In this document: positions 1 to 7,203 of the stretch, piece after piece
Numbering within the stretch: position 1 is the first letter of the stretch
How the letters are laid out: each line of letters starts with the position of its first letter
Assembly (NCBI GenBank): GCA_016717705.1
Contig: JADKFD010000076.1
Location: 1 to 22,753 of the forward strand
DNA length: 22,753 nucleotides
Direction: 5' to 3'
Origin: Rhodanobacteraceae bacterium
Lineage (GTDB): Bacteria; Pseudomonadota; Gammaproteobacteria; Xanthomonadales; SZUA-5
The notes under the pieces: generated by a model
The model's input: the letters and a program-made list of their open reading frames with translations, nothing else
What the model was told of the DNA's origin: nothing
Database searches by the model: none
Made by a program: the position numbers and the translations under genes

Positions 1-58
1 TCGGCTAGTCTGTCGTCATCGGGGCCGATATCCGCGCCTCAGGATTCGGTGTTCTTAC

Positions 59-655
59 ATGCTGCTGATGATCGACAACTACGACAGCTTCACCTACAAC
101 CTCGTGCAGTACCTGGCCGAGTTGGGCGAGGATGTGCGGGTTTACCGTAATGACGCCCTGACCACGGCGGATGTCGCTGCATTGGCGCCGCAGCGCATCG
201 TGATCTCGCCGGGACCGTGCACGCCGAATGAGGCGGGGATTTCGCTGGCGGTGATCCGCGAGTTCGGCGGGCGCATTCCAATTCTGGGTGTGTGCCTGGG
301 ACACCAGAGCATCGGTCAGGCTTTCGGTGGCGAAGTGGTGCGCGCCCGGCGGGTGATGCACGGCAAGACCTCGATGATCCGCCACCTGGGCGTCGGCGTG
401 TTCACCGGCCTGCCGAATCCGTTCGAGGCAACGCGCTATCACTCGCTGATCGTGCGCAAGGAATCCCTGCCGGCCTCGCTGCAGGTCACCGCATGGACCG
501 AGGACGAGTCGGGTGGCGTCGACGAGATCATGGGATTGCGTCACCGAACCATGGCGATCGAGGGCGTGCAGTTTCACCCCGAGTCGATCCTGACCCGCTG
601 CGGGATGGATCTTCTGGCGAATTTCGTCGGGGCGCCGCGGCGGTTGGCGGCTTAG
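59..655 (+). CDS. trpG: Anthranilate synthase glutamine amidotransferase component TrpG (possibly dual TrpG/PabA)
   Basis: The product releases ammonia from glutamine and feeds it to the anthranilate synthase large subunit TrpE in the first step of tryptophan synthesis; in many bacteria the same protein also serves PabB in folate synthesis. The 198-residue class I glutamine amidotransferase is full length. It opens with MLLMIDNYDSFTYNLVQY, as Pseudomonas-type TrpG does. The oxyanion segment PGPCTPNEAG lies near residues 51-60, the nucleophile elbow GVCLGHQ holds Cys79, and HPES near the C-terminus gives His173 and Glu175, so the catalytic triad is complete. The ATG at 59 fits the family start, although only a weak, distant AGGA precedes it; the Met4 codon at 68 is an alternative. 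trpE is not in the window. trpD follows after a 363-base gap holding REP elements, so co-transcription with trpD is uncertain. Confidence 0.95.
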   Translation: MLLMIDNYDSFTYNLVQYLAELGEDVRVYRNDALTTADVAALAPQRIVISPGPCTPNEAGISLAVIREFGGRIPILGVCLGHQSIGQAFGGEVVRARRVMHGKTSMIRHLGVGVFTGLPNPFEATRYHSLIVRKESLPASLQVTAWTEDESGGVDEIMGLRHRTMAIEGVQFHPESILTRCGMDLLANFVGAPRRLAA

Positions 656-687
656 GCGCGGAGGTTCGCGGCGTGGGCTCGGGCCTT

Positions 688-709
688 TGTGGAGCGAGTT
701 TGCCCCGCG
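688..709 (+). repeat. REP-like palindromic element, outer left arm of a nested inverted pair
   Basis: The sequence GTGGAGCGAGTTTGCCCCGC begins at 689. It resembles the reverse complement of 833-856, so the two form an imperfect inverted pair enclosing a second, perfect pair. Short intergenic palindromes of this form are typical REP sequences of Xanthomonadales-type genomes. The family assignment is inference from form, not from a search. Confidence 0.6.
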
Positions 710-731
710 TCGGCACGGGGGTTGATGGAAG

Positions 732-809
732 GCATCGCGCGCAAGCGCGCTCCTACCACTTTGCCGAAGACTTACGGTGAATTTGTAGGAGCGCGCTTGC
801 GCGCGATGC
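732..809. repeat. Inverted REP doublet (REPIN-like) with GTAG head, inner pair
   Basis: Bases 732-756 are the exact reverse complement of 785-809 (25 of 25 bases), separated by a 28-base spacer. Read outward from 785 the arm starts with GTAG followed by GAGCGCGCTTGCGCGC, itself a short hairpin. A GTAG head plus a hairpin is the usual anatomy of REP sequences mobilised by RAYT-type (REP-associated tyrosine) transposases. No transposase is present in this window, so mobilisation would have to be in trans. The whole unit could fold into a long hairpin in mRNA between trpG and trpD. Confidence 0.75.
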
Positions 810-832
810 TCCTGGGCCTGGCGCCAGACCCC

Positions 833-856
833 TCGCGGGATGAACCCGCTCCACGA
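833..856 (-). repeat. REP-like palindromic element, outer right arm
   Basis: Reads TCGCGGGATGAACCCGCTCC from 833 and is internally palindromic (GCGGG/CCCGC). Its reverse complement matches the element at 688-709 apart from a few bases. A further partial copy, CTCGCGGGATGGG, is visible at about 866-878. Together these fill most of the gap between trpG and trpD. Confidence 0.6.
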
Positions 857-918
857 GGGCCAGAACTCGCGGGATGGGCCAGCTGCCACGGTAAAGCTGG
901 CGACTCGGCACTTGCCCC

Positions 919-947
919 TTTACCCGCCGCCCAGCAGAACCTAGATT
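919..947 (+). promoter_or_regulatory. Candidate sigma70-type promoter for trpDC
   Basis: TTTACC (919-924) and TAGATT (942-947) are separated by 17 bases, each matching the -35 or -10 consensus at 4 of 6 positions. They lie downstream of the REP elements and about 70 bases before the trpD start. A separate promoter would make sense because the REP hairpins may uncouple trpD from trpG. The call is weak because such matches occur by chance. Confidence 0.25.
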
Positions 948-1018
948 CCATTGCATTGCAGTCTGCGTCCCGTGACAGCGGTGAGACGCCCTGCCCCGGT
1001 CAACTGGTTGGAGTCCTC

Positions 1019-2032
1019 ATGCTTAACGATGTGTTGAACAAGCTGGTGAGTGGTCAGGATCTTGCCGCCGCCGAAGCAGAAGGCGCGATGCACACGATCA
1101 TGTCCGGTGAGGCAAGCTCGGCGCAGATCGCGGCCTTTCTGGTCGCGCTGCGGATGAAGGGCGAGACCACCGATGAGATCGCCGCGGCGACGCGTGTGAT
1201 GCGCTCGCTGATGACGCCGGTGGACATGCCCACCGAGCATCTGACCGATATCGTGGGGACCGGTGGCGACCACGCCTGCACTTTCAATGTATCGACCGCA
1301 GCCAGCTTCGTTGCCGCGGTGGGCGGCGCCCGGGTCGCCAAGCATGGCAATCGCTCGGTCTCCAGCAAGTCCGGCAGCGCCGATTTGCTGGAAGCGGCGG
1401 GTGCGCGACTGGATCTCGGCCCCGATGCGGTGCGCCAGTGCGTCGAGGAGATCGGCTTTGGCTTCATGTTCGCGCCGATGCATCACGGCGCCATGAAGCA
1501 TGCGGCGCCGGTGCGCCGTGAGCTGGGCCTGCGCACGCTGTTCAATCTGCTCGGTCCACTGACCAACCCGGCACGGGTGCCGCATCAGGTGCTCGGTGTG
1601 TTCGATCGGCGCTGGCTGGAATCGCTGGCGCGCGTGCTCGGTGAACTCGGCAGCAAGCATGTGCTGGCGGTGCACGCGCTCGATGGCCTGGATGAATTGT
1701 CGATTGCCGCGCCCAGCCAGGTGGCCGAGCTGAAGAATGGCGAGGTCAAGGTGTACTCGATCGCGCCGGAGGATTTTGGTATCGACCGCGCGTCGATCGA
1801 GCCGCTGCGAGTGAATTCGCCGGCCGAGAGTCTTGCCATCGTCCAGCGCGTGCTTGGCGGTGAGGCTGGGTCTGCTTCCGACTTCGTCGCATTGAATGCT
1901 GGTGCCGCGCTGTACGCTGCTGATCGCGCGGACAGCCTGGCCGATGGCGTTGCCGCGGCGCGCGACATCCTGAAGACTGGCCGCGCGCTGGAACGCATGC
2001 AGGCCTACGTGGCGCTGACGCACAAGCTATGA
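1019..2032 (+). CDS. trpD: Anthranilate phosphoribosyltransferase TrpD
   Basis: Transfers a phosphoribosyl group from PRPP to anthranilate, the second step of tryptophan synthesis, in the cytoplasm. The 337-residue protein has the family length. An alpha-helical N-terminal domain is followed by the PRPP-binding loop GTGGD (residues 80-84), NVSTA (90-94) and KHGNRSVSSKSGSAD (108-122), the signature of the nucleoside phosphorylase/TrpD fold. The frame is open further upstream to 689, but the family start MLNDVLNKLV lies at 1019 with GGAG five bases before the ATG, so the upstream part, which crosses the REP elements, is not coding. The gene ends in an ATGA overlap with trpC, pointing to translational coupling. 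Confidence 0.96.
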   Translation: MLNDVLNKLVSGQDLAAAEAEGAMHTIMSGEASSAQIAAFLVALRMKGETTDEIAAATRVMRSLMTPVDMPTEHLTDIVGTGGDHACTFNVSTAASFVAAVGGARVAKHGNRSVSSKSGSADLLEAAGARLDLGPDAVRQCVEEIGFGFMFAPMHHGAMKHAAPVRRELGLRTLFNLLGPLTNPARVPHQVLGVFDRRWLESLARVLGELGSKHVLAVHALDGLDELSIAAPSQVAELKNGEVKVYSIAPEDFGIDRASIEPLRVNSPAESLAIVQRVLGGEAGSASDFVALNAGAALYAADRADSLADGVAAARDILKTGRALERMQAYVALTHKL

Positions 2033-2823
2033 GCGATATTCTCGAGCGCATCCTGGCACGCAAGACCGAGGAAATTGCCGATCGCCGCCAGCGCAAGTCA
2101 CTGGCAGAACTCAAGGCGCACGCGTCCGACACGCCAACCACGCGCGGCTTCGAGGCCAGCTTGCGTGCCCGCATCCGTTCGGGCGCACCGGCGGTCATCG
2201 CCGAGGTCAAGAAGGCCAGCCCGAGCAAGGGCGTGATCCGTCCCAATTTCGATCCGACACTGATCGCCCAGAGCTATGCCTCGGCCGGCGCCACCTGCCT
2301 TTCGGTGTTGACCGACGAGGACTTCTTCCAGGGACACGACCGTTATCTGGCGCAGGCGCGCCGCGCTTGTGTGCTGCCGATCCTGCGCAAGGACTTCACC
2401 ATCGACGCCTATCAGGTGTACGAGGCGCGCGAACTCGGCGCCGATTGCATCCTGCTGATCGTGGCAGCCTTGCCGGATTCGCGCCTGGGCGAGTTGACCG
2501 ACCTGGCGCTGGAGCTGGGTATCGATGTGTTGATGGAAGTCCACGATGGCGCCGAGCTCGATCGCGCCCTGGCGACCAAAGCCAGCCTGATCGGCATCAA
2601 CAATCGCAATCTGCGCACCTTCGAAACGCGCCTGGAAACCACGCTGGAACTGCGCGACCGTGTCCCGGCGAATCGATTGTCGATCACCGAAAGCGGCATC
2701 AGCACGCGTGCCGATGTCGAGCGCATGCGCGGCGCTGGCGTGCATGCCTTTCTGGTCGGTGAGGCCTTCATGCGCGCACCCGATCCGGGAGCGGAGCTGG
2801 AGAAGCTGTTCTTCACTGCAAGT
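2029..2823 (+). CDS. trpC: Indole-3-glycerol phosphate synthase TrpC, stop codon not resolved
   Basis: Closes the ring of the carboxyphenylamino-deoxyribulose phosphate intermediate to give indole-3-glycerol phosphate. A (beta/alpha)8 barrel protein with all key motifs visible: IAEVKKASPSKG (residues 57-68), LRKDF (119-123), GINNRNL (189-195) and ITESGI (219-224). Family homology runs to about residue 265 (2823), which is the usual full length, so the enzyme itself looks complete. No stop codon appears there. The frame runs on through the G/C-only stretch at 2827-2968 to a TGA at 3061-3063, adding some 79 Gly/Arg/Ala-rich residues that resemble no TrpC. That tail is most likely an artefact. 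The ATG overlaps the trpD stop by four bases. Confidence 0.92.
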
Positions 2824-2826
2824 CAC

Positions 2827-2968
2827 CCGGGGGGGCCGCGGGTCCGGGGGGGGCGGGCGTGCCGGGGCAGGGCGGCCGGGCGCCGCGCGGGGGCCGGGGC
2901 CGGCGGGGGCCGGCGCCGCGCGGGGGGGGCGGGCCGGGGGGGGGCGGCGGGGGCCGGGGGGGGGGGCG
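2827..2968. other. Anomalous G/C-only stretch between convergent trpC and rnhB
   Basis: Across 142 bases only three are A or T (2843, 2860 and 2869). The + strand is strongly G-rich, with G runs of 8 (2922-2929), 9 (2936-2944) and 11 (2956-2966). Composition changes abruptly at both edges, from ordinary coding sequence to this stretch and back. Because G/C-only sequence cannot contain stop codons, both convergent reading frames run through it unbroken: trpC to 3063, and rnhB to a TGA at 2825-2823. I see no coding or RNA content. It may be low-quality consensus over a hard-to-read terminator or an assembly join; a genuine G-quadruplex-prone repeat cannot be excluded. Confidence 0.8.
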
Positions 2969-3003
2969 TAGGCGCGCTGCTCGGGTCAACCCCCCCACCT
3001 GAC

Positions 3004-3590
3004 CTACCCAACAACAAGCCGCCCTGCAAGGACTCGCGCACCGGCGCGAAGCTGCGCCGATGAATGGCGCAAGGCCCTAATTCGCGCAAACGACTCAGGT
3101 GTTCCGGCGTCGGATACCCGTAGTGCTCGGCGAAGCCGTACTCGGGATAAACCAAATCGCAATCGCGCATCAGCGCGTCGCGATGGGTCTTGGCCAGGAT
3201 CGAGGCGGCGGAAATGCACGCCTCCTTGGCATCGCCCTTGACGATCGCCTGCGCCGGCAGTGTCAGGTCCGACGGGATCTTGTTGCCATCGATCAATACC
3301 TGCGTCGGTCGCGTCGACAAGGCCATCGCGGCTCGTGTCATGCCGCGCATGGTGGCCTGGAAGATGTTGATGCGATCGATCTCGTCGACCTCGACGACGA
3401 TGATCGACCAGGCCAGCGCCTGCGCCTGGATCAGCGGCATCAATGCTTCGCGACGACTGGCCGTGAGCACCTTGGAATCCGCCAGTCCGGCGATTGGCCG
3501 CGCCGGATCGAGAATGACCGCGGCGACCACCACCGGTCCCGCCAGCGGCCCGCGGCCGGCTTCGTCGATGCCGGCGACGTAGATACTCAT
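3004..3590 (-). CDS. rnhB: Ribonuclease HII, 3' end not resolved
   Basis: Cleaves the RNA strand of RNA-DNA hybrids and initiates removal of single ribonucleotides from DNA. The start is set by the ATGA overlap with lpxB (ATG at 3590-3588), giving MSIYVAGIDEAGRGPLAGP. The four acidic active-site residues are present: Asp9 and Glu10 in GIDEAGRG, Asp101 in LIDGNK, and Asp119 in VKGDAKEACISAASILAK; the last two have the same spacing as in E. coli. The family ending RRSFAPVRESL lies at about residues 178-188, so the enzyme is essentially complete near 3020. The frame does not stop there but continues through the G/C-only stretch to 2823. A one-base shift would give a TAG at 3006-3004, which I used as a nominal end. 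It is the last gene of the lpx cluster here. Confidence 0.92.
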
Positions 3591-4738
3591 GGCAGCCATT
3601 CCAGCACGGTGTCGGCTGCGCGCTGCGAGGCATCACAGCGCAGGCGGCGATGGATCGCGTCGCATTCCTGTTCGAAAGACGTGACAGCAGCCGGATCGTC
3701 GAGCCAGCGCTCCAGCGCCTGTGCCAGTGAGTCCGGTGTCAATTCGTTCTGACTGATTTCCGGCACCAGTTCACGCCCGGCCAGAACATTGGGCAACGAG
3801 TAGTACTTGACCTTGAGCAGGCGCAGCGCGCGTACGATCCAGTAGGTCAGCGTGGCGATGCGGTAGCCGACCACCATCGGGCGTCGGCTGAGTGCGGTTT
3901 CGAGGGTCGCGGTGCCCGAGGCGACCAGGGCGATATCGCAGGCCGCCAGCACCGTACGCATCTGGCCGACCACGATGTGGGCGCGTGCAGCGAGTTCCGG
4001 CTGCTGCTGCAGCAATTGGCGCAGGCGGACGGCCAGCGCCTCGTTGCTGGCGGCGATCAGCACGCCGATCTCTGGTCGACGAGCGCACAACAGAGCCGCC
4101 GCGCCGAGGAAATCCGCTCCCAGTCGTTCGATCTCGCCGCGTCGACTGCCGGGCACCAGCGCCAGCAGGCATAGATCATCGCGCAGCCCAAGCCCCTGGC
4201 GCGCGCCGACCCGATCGACCTGCAACGGCATTTCGTCGGCAAACGGATGGCCCACAAAACGCGCGTCGACGCCGTGCCGGGCATACAGCTCCGGCTCGAA
4301 GGGAAACAGGCAGAGGACGCGATCAGCACATTCGCCAATGGTCTTCGCGCGTCCCTGGCGCCACGCCCAGATCGACGGGCTGACGTAGTGCAGGGTGCGC
4401 ATGCCCTGCCCTTTCAGGCGGCGCTCGACGCCGAGGTTGAAATCGGGCGCGTCGATGCCGATGTAGATCGTCGCGCCGCTGGCGGCGATCCGCTCGACGA
4501 ACTCACGGCGCAGGCGCAGCAATCGCGGCAGGTGTTTGAGCACCTCGACCAGGCCCATGTGGGACAGCTCCTGCGCGTCCCACCAGCAGTCCATGCCGGC
4601 CGCGCGCATGGCGGGGCCGCCAATGCCGACGAACTTGAGCTCCGGCCGGCGCCGCTTCAGCTCGGCGATCAGCCCCGCACCGAGTTGATCGCCCGAGGCT
4701 TCGCCGGCGCAGAGGATGAGGGTGGTCGGCTGGGTCAC
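3587..4738 (-). CDS. lpxB: Lipid-A-disaccharide synthase LpxB
   Basis: A GT19-family glycosyltransferase that condenses UDP-2,3-diacylglucosamine with lipid X to form the beta-1,6 disaccharide of lipid A at the inner face of the cytoplasmic membrane. The 383 residues match the family length. The N-terminus shows CAGEASGDQLGAGLI (about residues 11-25) and FVGIGGPAMRAAGMD, followed by HYVSPSIWAWRQGRAKTI and, in the C-terminal half, VPGSRRGEIERL and ASGTATLETAL, all family landmarks. The frame is intact. Its stop overlaps the rnhB start (ATGA). It is separated from lpxA by a 203-base gap that contains a dispersed repeat, unusual for a cluster otherwise packed with overlapping genes. Confidence 0.96.
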   Translation of the reverse strand: MTQPTTLILCAGEASGDQLGAGLIAELKRRRPELKFVGIGGPAMRAAGMDCWWDAQELSHMGLVEVLKHLPRLLRLRREFVERIAASGATIYIGIDAPDFNLGVERRLKGQGMRTLHYVSPSIWAWRQGRAKTIGECADRVLCLFPFEPELYARHGVDARFVGHPFADEMPLQVDRVGARQGLGLRDDLCLLALVPGSRRGEIERLGADFLGAAALLCARRPEIGVLIAASNEALAVRLRQLLQQQPELAARAHIVVGQMRTVLAACDIALVASGTATLETALSRRPMVVGYRIATLTYWIVRALRLLKVKYYSLPNVLAGRELVPEISQNELTPDSLAQALERWLDDPAAVTSFEQECDAIHRRLRCDASQRAADTVLEWLP

Positions 4739-4748
4739 GAGAGGGGCT

Positions 4749-4777
4749 CTTTGCCCGCAAAGGGCGCAAAGAAAGCA
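4749..4777 (+). repeat. Dispersed repeat copy, GCAAAGGgCGCAAAG type, in the lpxA-lpxB gap
   Basis: Contains TTTGCCCGCAAAGGGCGCAA starting at 4750. The same motif occurs on the + strand at 18111-18147 and inverted at 18211-18249, both beside map. All three copies are intergenic. I see no associated open frame or target duplication. The rest of the 4739-4941 gap shows nothing else I can recognise. Confidence 0.55.
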
Positions 4778-4941
4778 GAGGGAACAGGTTCGGCTGGTCG
4801 ATCCACCTCCCGTGGCGAATCGCGCATCCTGGACAGCAATTCAGCGCGAACAGCCTTAGCATTCCTGCGGACCGATTGCTTCACTGTCGAGCACTTCACG
4901 TGCCCCCTTGCGGGCCGCCCTGCCCGCTCCCGGCCTTGGCT

Positions 4942-5714
4942 TCACCTGAGAATGCTGCGCTCACTGCGATCGATGAATTCGACCAGCAAGCCCACTTCAG
5001 GCGAGTTGGCTGCCTGCTCGGCGAGCTTCTCGCGCGCTTCCTTGAGCGGCAGTCCGGACAGGTAGAGGTCTTGTAGGCGCGCTTGATCGCGCTGATCTGT
5101 TCGCTGTTGTAGCCGCGGCGCTTCAGGCCTTCGCTGTTGATGCCGCGCGGAACGCTCATCTCGCTGCCGACCACGACGTACGGAGGCACATCGCAGTTGA
5201 TCTTGCTGCCCATGCCGGTGAAGGCATGCGCGCCGACCTTGCAGAACTGGTGGATCAACGAAAAGCCACCAAGAATGGCGTGGTCGAAGATGGTGACGTG
5301 ACCGGCCAGCGTCACCGAGTTGGCCAGGATCGAGTGGTTGCCGATCACGCAATCGTGGGCGATGTGGACATAGGCCATGATCCAGTTGTCGTCGCCAATC
5401 TGGGTCACACCCCCGCCCTGGACGGTGCCGCGATTGATGGTCACGAATTCCCGAATGGTATTGCCATCGCCAATCTTGAGCCGCGTCGGCTCGCCCGCGT
5501 ACTTCTTGTCCTGCGGCGCACCACCGACAGCAGCGTGCGCGTGGATCTGGTTGTTGCAGCCGATGTCGGTCGGCCCTTCGATCACGCAGTGGGCGCCGAC
5601 GCGACTGCCGGCGCCAATGCTGACATCGGCCCCGATGATGGCATAGGGTCCGATCTCGACGCTGGCGTCGATCCTGGCGGAGGGATCGATGATCGCAGTC
5701 GGGTGGATCGCCAT
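4942..5714 (-). CDS. lpxA: UDP-N-acetylglucosamine acyltransferase LpxA, interrupted by a one-base frameshift
   Basis: Transfers a 3-hydroxyacyl chain from ACP to UDP-GlcNAc, the first step of lipid A synthesis. The left-handed beta-helix is evident from hexapeptide repeats (IGPYAII, IGAGSRVGAHCVI, IGDGNTI, IGDDNWI), and the catalytic His is His120 in HIAHDC. The start MAIHPTAI lies at 5714, where the ATG shares one base with the fabZ stop (TGATG). The protein follows the family to AIKRAYKT (residue 216) and then leaves frame near 5062-5070. In the neighbouring frame it resumes as LYLSGLPLKEAREKLAEQA and ends at 4942 with ERSILR. Adding one base there restores a 257-residue protein, close to the 262 of E. 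coli. Without it, the frame runs to a stop at 4896 with an unrelated Arg/Ser-rich tail. A sequencing error is the likeliest cause, since lpxB and lpxD are intact. Confidence 0.93.
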
Positions 5715-6184
5715 CACGCCTCCCGCTCGGCGCACAGCATTTCGGCACTCGCCACGACTTCGCCATCGACCTTGGCGGTACATACGAACTGCCCCATGCG
5801 CATCACCATGCGCTTGCGTTCGACTTCCAGGTGCAACTGGTCGCCCGGGCGGACGATCTTGGTGAAGCGTGCCTTGTCGATCTTCACCAGGTAATACAGC
5901 GGCTGGGTCTCCGGTGCCTGCGCCGCCGACATCTGCACCAGCAGGCCCGAGGCCTGCGCCAGCGCTTCGAGGATAAGCACGCCCGGCATCACCGGATTCC
6001 CCGGGAAGTGGCCCTGGAAGAAGGGCTCGTTGAAGGTCACGTTCTTGATCGCCGTGAGGCGCTTGCCGTGCTCGAAGGCGATGACCCGATCGACCAGCAG
6101 GAAGGGATAGCGATGCGGCAGCATTTCGGCGATGCGGCGCACGTCGACGGGCAACTGGACCCGTGCGGCAGTGGTGTCGTTCAT
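5714..6184 (-). CDS. fabZ: 3-hydroxyacyl-ACP dehydratase FabZ
   Basis: Dehydrates 3-hydroxyacyl-ACP in the fatty acid elongation cycle, competing with LpxA and LpxD for the same hydroxyacyl-ACP pool, which is why it sits between them. A hot-dog fold protein of 156 residues, typical of the family. LPHRYPFLLVDRV lies at residues 22-34. The catalytic pair is His59 in FFQGHFPGNPVMPGV and Glu73 in LILEALAQ. The start at 6184 lies five bases after the lpxD stop. The stop overlaps the lpxA ATG by one base. Confidence 0.96.
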   Translation of the reverse strand: MNDTTAARVQLPVDVRRIAEMLPHRYPFLLVDRVIAFEHGKRLTAIKNVTFNEPFFQGHFPGNPVMPGVLILEALAQASGLLVQMSAAQAPETQPLYYLVKIDKARFTKIVRPGDQLHLEVERKRMVMRMGQFVCTAKVDGEVVASAEMLCAEREA

Positions 6185-6189
6185 GGTCT

Positions 6190-7203
6190 TCAGGAATCCC
6201 GTTTCTTGGTGCTGCCCTGCCGCGCCAGTTCGTCGAGCTGCTTGAAGCGGACTGCGCTGCGGCGCCAGCTGCGATTATCCATCAGTGGCGTCCCCGACGA
6301 ATACTCGCCCGGCTCGCGGATCGAATGCGTCACCAGGCTCATCGCGGTGATGGTCACCTTGTCGCAGAGCTCCAGGTGCCCGAGCACACCGGCGCCGCCG
6401 CCGATCAGGCAGTAGCGGCCAATGCGGGCGCTACCGGCTACCGCCGAGCAGCCGGCCATTGCCGAGTGCGCGCCGATGCGGACGTTGTGGGCGATCTGGA
6501 TCTGGTTGTCGAGGCGCACATCTTCTTCAAGCACGGTGTCGCCCAGCGCGCCGCGATCGATGGTGGTGTTGGCACCGATCTCGCAGTCGTCGCCGATGAT
6601 CACGCCACCCAGTTGCGGCACTTTCAACCATTGGCCGCGATCCATGGCCAGGCCGAAGCCGTCGGCGCCAATGACCGCGCCTGGATGGATCAGCACGCGC
6701 GCGCCGATCCGCACACGAGTGACCAGGGTGACCCGGGCAACCAGATGCGCGCCGGGTCCGACATGGCAATCCTCGCCGATGCAGCAATGCGGACCGATCA
6801 CTGCGCCGGCGCCGACGCTGGCACCGGCGGCGATGGTCACCAGTGCACCGACATGGGCGCTGGCATCCACTTTGGCGTCGACATCGATCACGGCACTCGG
6901 GTGGATACCGGGCGGCCGCGCCGGCCGTGGCTCGAACAGCGCGGCGATACGCGCGAAATCGGCATAGGGATTGCGACTGACCAGCACCGCACAGCGCGCG
7001 TCCACCACCGCTTCGGCGGCGGCGACGACCGCAGCGGCTGCGGTCTGCGCCAGTTGTCCACGATACTTGGGATTGGCCAGGAAACTGAGCTGATCGGGCT
7101 GCGCCGACTCCAGAGTGCCGACGCCGACGATGGTCAGCGCGCCATCGCCGTGGACTTCAAGCCCGAATCGGTCAGCCAGCTCAGTCAGCGCAATCGCGCT
7201 CAC
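6190..7203 (-). CDS. lpxD: UDP-3-O-acylglucosamine N-acyltransferase LpxD
   Basis: Adds the second (N-linked) hydroxyacyl chain in lipid A synthesis, using hydroxyacyl-ACP. The 337 residues compare with 341 in E. coli. An N-terminal uridine-binding domain (MSAIALTELADRFGLEV onward) precedes a long run of hexapeptide repeats forming a left-handed beta-helix, and then a C-terminal helical tail. The catalytic His lies in QIQIAHNVRIG. The start is GTG at 7203, which overlaps the preceding skp stop as GTGA, so initiation is probably by translational coupling. The frame is intact. Confidence 0.95.
   Translation of the reverse strand: MSAIALTELADRFGLEVHGDGALTIVGVGTLESAQPDQLSFLANPKYRGQLAQTAAAAVVAAAEAVVDARCAVLVSRNPYADFARIAALFEPRPARPPGIHPSAVIDVDAKVDASAHVGALVTIAAGASVGAGAVIGPHCCIGEDCHVGPGAHLVARVTLVTRVRIGARVLIHPGAVIGADGFGLAMDRGQWLKVPQLGGVIIGDDCEIGANTTIDRGALGDTVLEEDVRLDNQIQIAHNVRIGAHSAMAGCSAVAGSARIGRYCLIGGGAGVLGHLELCDKVTITAMSLVTHSIREPGEYSSGTPLMDNRSWRRSAVRFKQLDELARQGSTKKRDS

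Noticed and set aside
732..809. CRISPR-like repeat array
   Set aside because: Only one inverted pair with a single spacer; no direct repeats with regular spacers and no cas genes.
5..889. A 294-codon open frame on the - strand over trpG
   Set aside because: Antisense to trpG and running through the REP elements; no domain seen.
2827..2968. Functional G-quadruplex regulatory tract
   Set aside because: G runs could form quadruplexes, but the abrupt edges and loss of both stop codons make an artefact more likely; kept only as an alternative.
2823..3063. Gly/Arg-rich C-terminal extension on TrpC and Pro/Arg-rich extension on RnhB as novel domains
   Set aside because: Both are translations of the same G/C-only stretch on opposite strands, where stop codons cannot occur; neither resembles its family.
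4896..5068. Arg/Ser-rich C-terminus of the unbroken LpxA frame as a real variant
   Set aside because: The proper LpxA C-terminal helical domain is present in the adjacent frame down to 4942, so this tail is a frameshift product.
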